Shown: in pieces, positions 13,603 through 13,902 of the stretch | How positions within the stretch are numbered: position 1 is the stretch's first letter | Layout of the letters: each line of letters begins with the position of its first letter | DNA from: an uncultured Faecalibacterium sp. | Lineage (GTDB): Bacteria; Bacillota; Clostridia; Oscillospirales; Ruminococcaceae | Reading direction: 5' to 3' | Assembly: GCA_900765105.1 (NCBI GenBank) | Contig: CAAFQM010000020.1 | Coordinates: 1 to 13,902, forward strand | DNA: 13,902 bases | Translations under genes and position numbers: made by a program | Notes under the pieces: generated by a model | Database searches by the model: none | What the model saw: the letters and a program-made list of their open reading frames with translations, nothing else | What the model was told of the DNA's origin: nothing

Positions 13603-13902
13603 ATGAGTATGTTTAATACCGGCGACATTCTCGAGACCATCGAGATGTTCACCCAGGACAATCTGGACGTGCGCACCGTCACCATGGGCATCAGCCTGCT
13701 GGACTGCATCGACCCGGATCCCAAAAAGGCCTGTGAGAATATCTACAACAAGATCACCACCAAGGCCGCGAACCTCGTGCCCGCCGTGGAGCACATCAGC
13801 GCCGAGTACGGCATCCCCATCATCAACAAGCGCATCAGCGTCACCCCCATCGCCATGCTGCTGGGTGCCTGCCCGGACGCCGACCCGGTGGACTTTGCCA
13901 AG
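13603..13902 (+). CDS. DUF711/UPF0210 family protein, partial (right edge)
   Basis: The frame opens with ATG at 13603, has GGAGGGAG 9 nt upstream and stays open for 100 codons to the window end. The start MSMFNTGDILETIEMFTQDN, then DVRTVTMGISLLDCIDPD, and further on HISAEYGIPIINKRISVTPIA, match the N-terminus of UPF0210/DUF711 proteins, which are usually about 450 aa, so roughly three quarters of the gene is missing. The family has a solved structure but no settled function. The gene is probably co-transcribed with the ACT-domain gene 18 nt upstream. Codon use is high-GC, like the other genes. Confidence 0.9.
   Translation, partial: MSMFNTGDILETIEMFTQDNLDVRTVTMGISLLDCIDPDPKKACENIYNKITTKAANLVPAVEHISAEYGIPIINKRISVTPIAMLLGACPDADPVDFAK

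Noticed and set aside
1..13902. CRISPR array, insertion sequence, prophage, defence or toxin system
   Set aside because: I see no spaced direct repeats, transposase, integrase, terminal repeats or defence-type domains anywhere in the window.

Overview
The window is GC-rich bacterial chromosome carrying ordinary housekeeping genes. An AddAB-type recombination nuclease, a RuvX–DUF1292 pair, a non-mevalonate isoprenoid gene, strong Shine-Dalgarno sequences and intrinsic terminators all point to a Gram-positive clostridium. My best guess from gene style is a Faecalibacterium-like member of the Oscillospiraceae/Ruminococcaceae; that is an inference, not something the sequence proves. There is no insertion sequence, phage, CRISPR array, tRNA or rRNA.

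Layout. Positions 1-317 hold no convincing gene. They do contain a consensus minus-strand promoter, about 145 nt of foldable sequence and a GAAA-loop terminator, together a good candidate small RNA. The minus-strand operon addB-addA (318-7357) follows, with the two genes overlapping at ATGA. Divergent from addB is ruvX (7499-7930). It converges on a minus-strand cyclophilin-like lipoprotein (7961-8698), and one hairpin covering both stop codons serves both genes. Divergent from the lipoprotein is a DUF1292 acidic protein (8942-9259). Behind it lies a 328-base gap with a roughly 200-nt rod-like structured RNA, possibly 6S RNA, and a second intrinsic terminator. A peroxiredoxin-fold protein lacking the usual peroxidatic cysteine follows (9588-10226).

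Another stop-codon-embedded hairpin separates that gene from a minus-strand cluster. In transcription order the cluster is an Lrp/AsnC regulator, a class I aminotransferase, ispE and a small DUF378 membrane protein (13082 down to 10261). The Shine-Dalgarno of the DUF378 gene lies inside a 13-bp hairpin. Divergent from the regulator is an ACT-domain protein (13315-13584), followed by the start of a DUF711/UPF0210 protein that runs off the right edge.

How the genes work together. AddAB resects double-strand breaks for recombination. RuvX is a RNase H-fold nuclease linked to rRNA maturation. The Lrp-aminotransferase pair probably couples amino-acid sensing to transamination. IspE makes isoprenoid precursors. 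The ACT/DUF711 pair is conserved but functionally unclear. The most interesting material is in the non-coding parts: two candidate structured RNAs, a sequestered ribosome-binding site, and symmetric hairpins built from stop codons at both convergent junctions.
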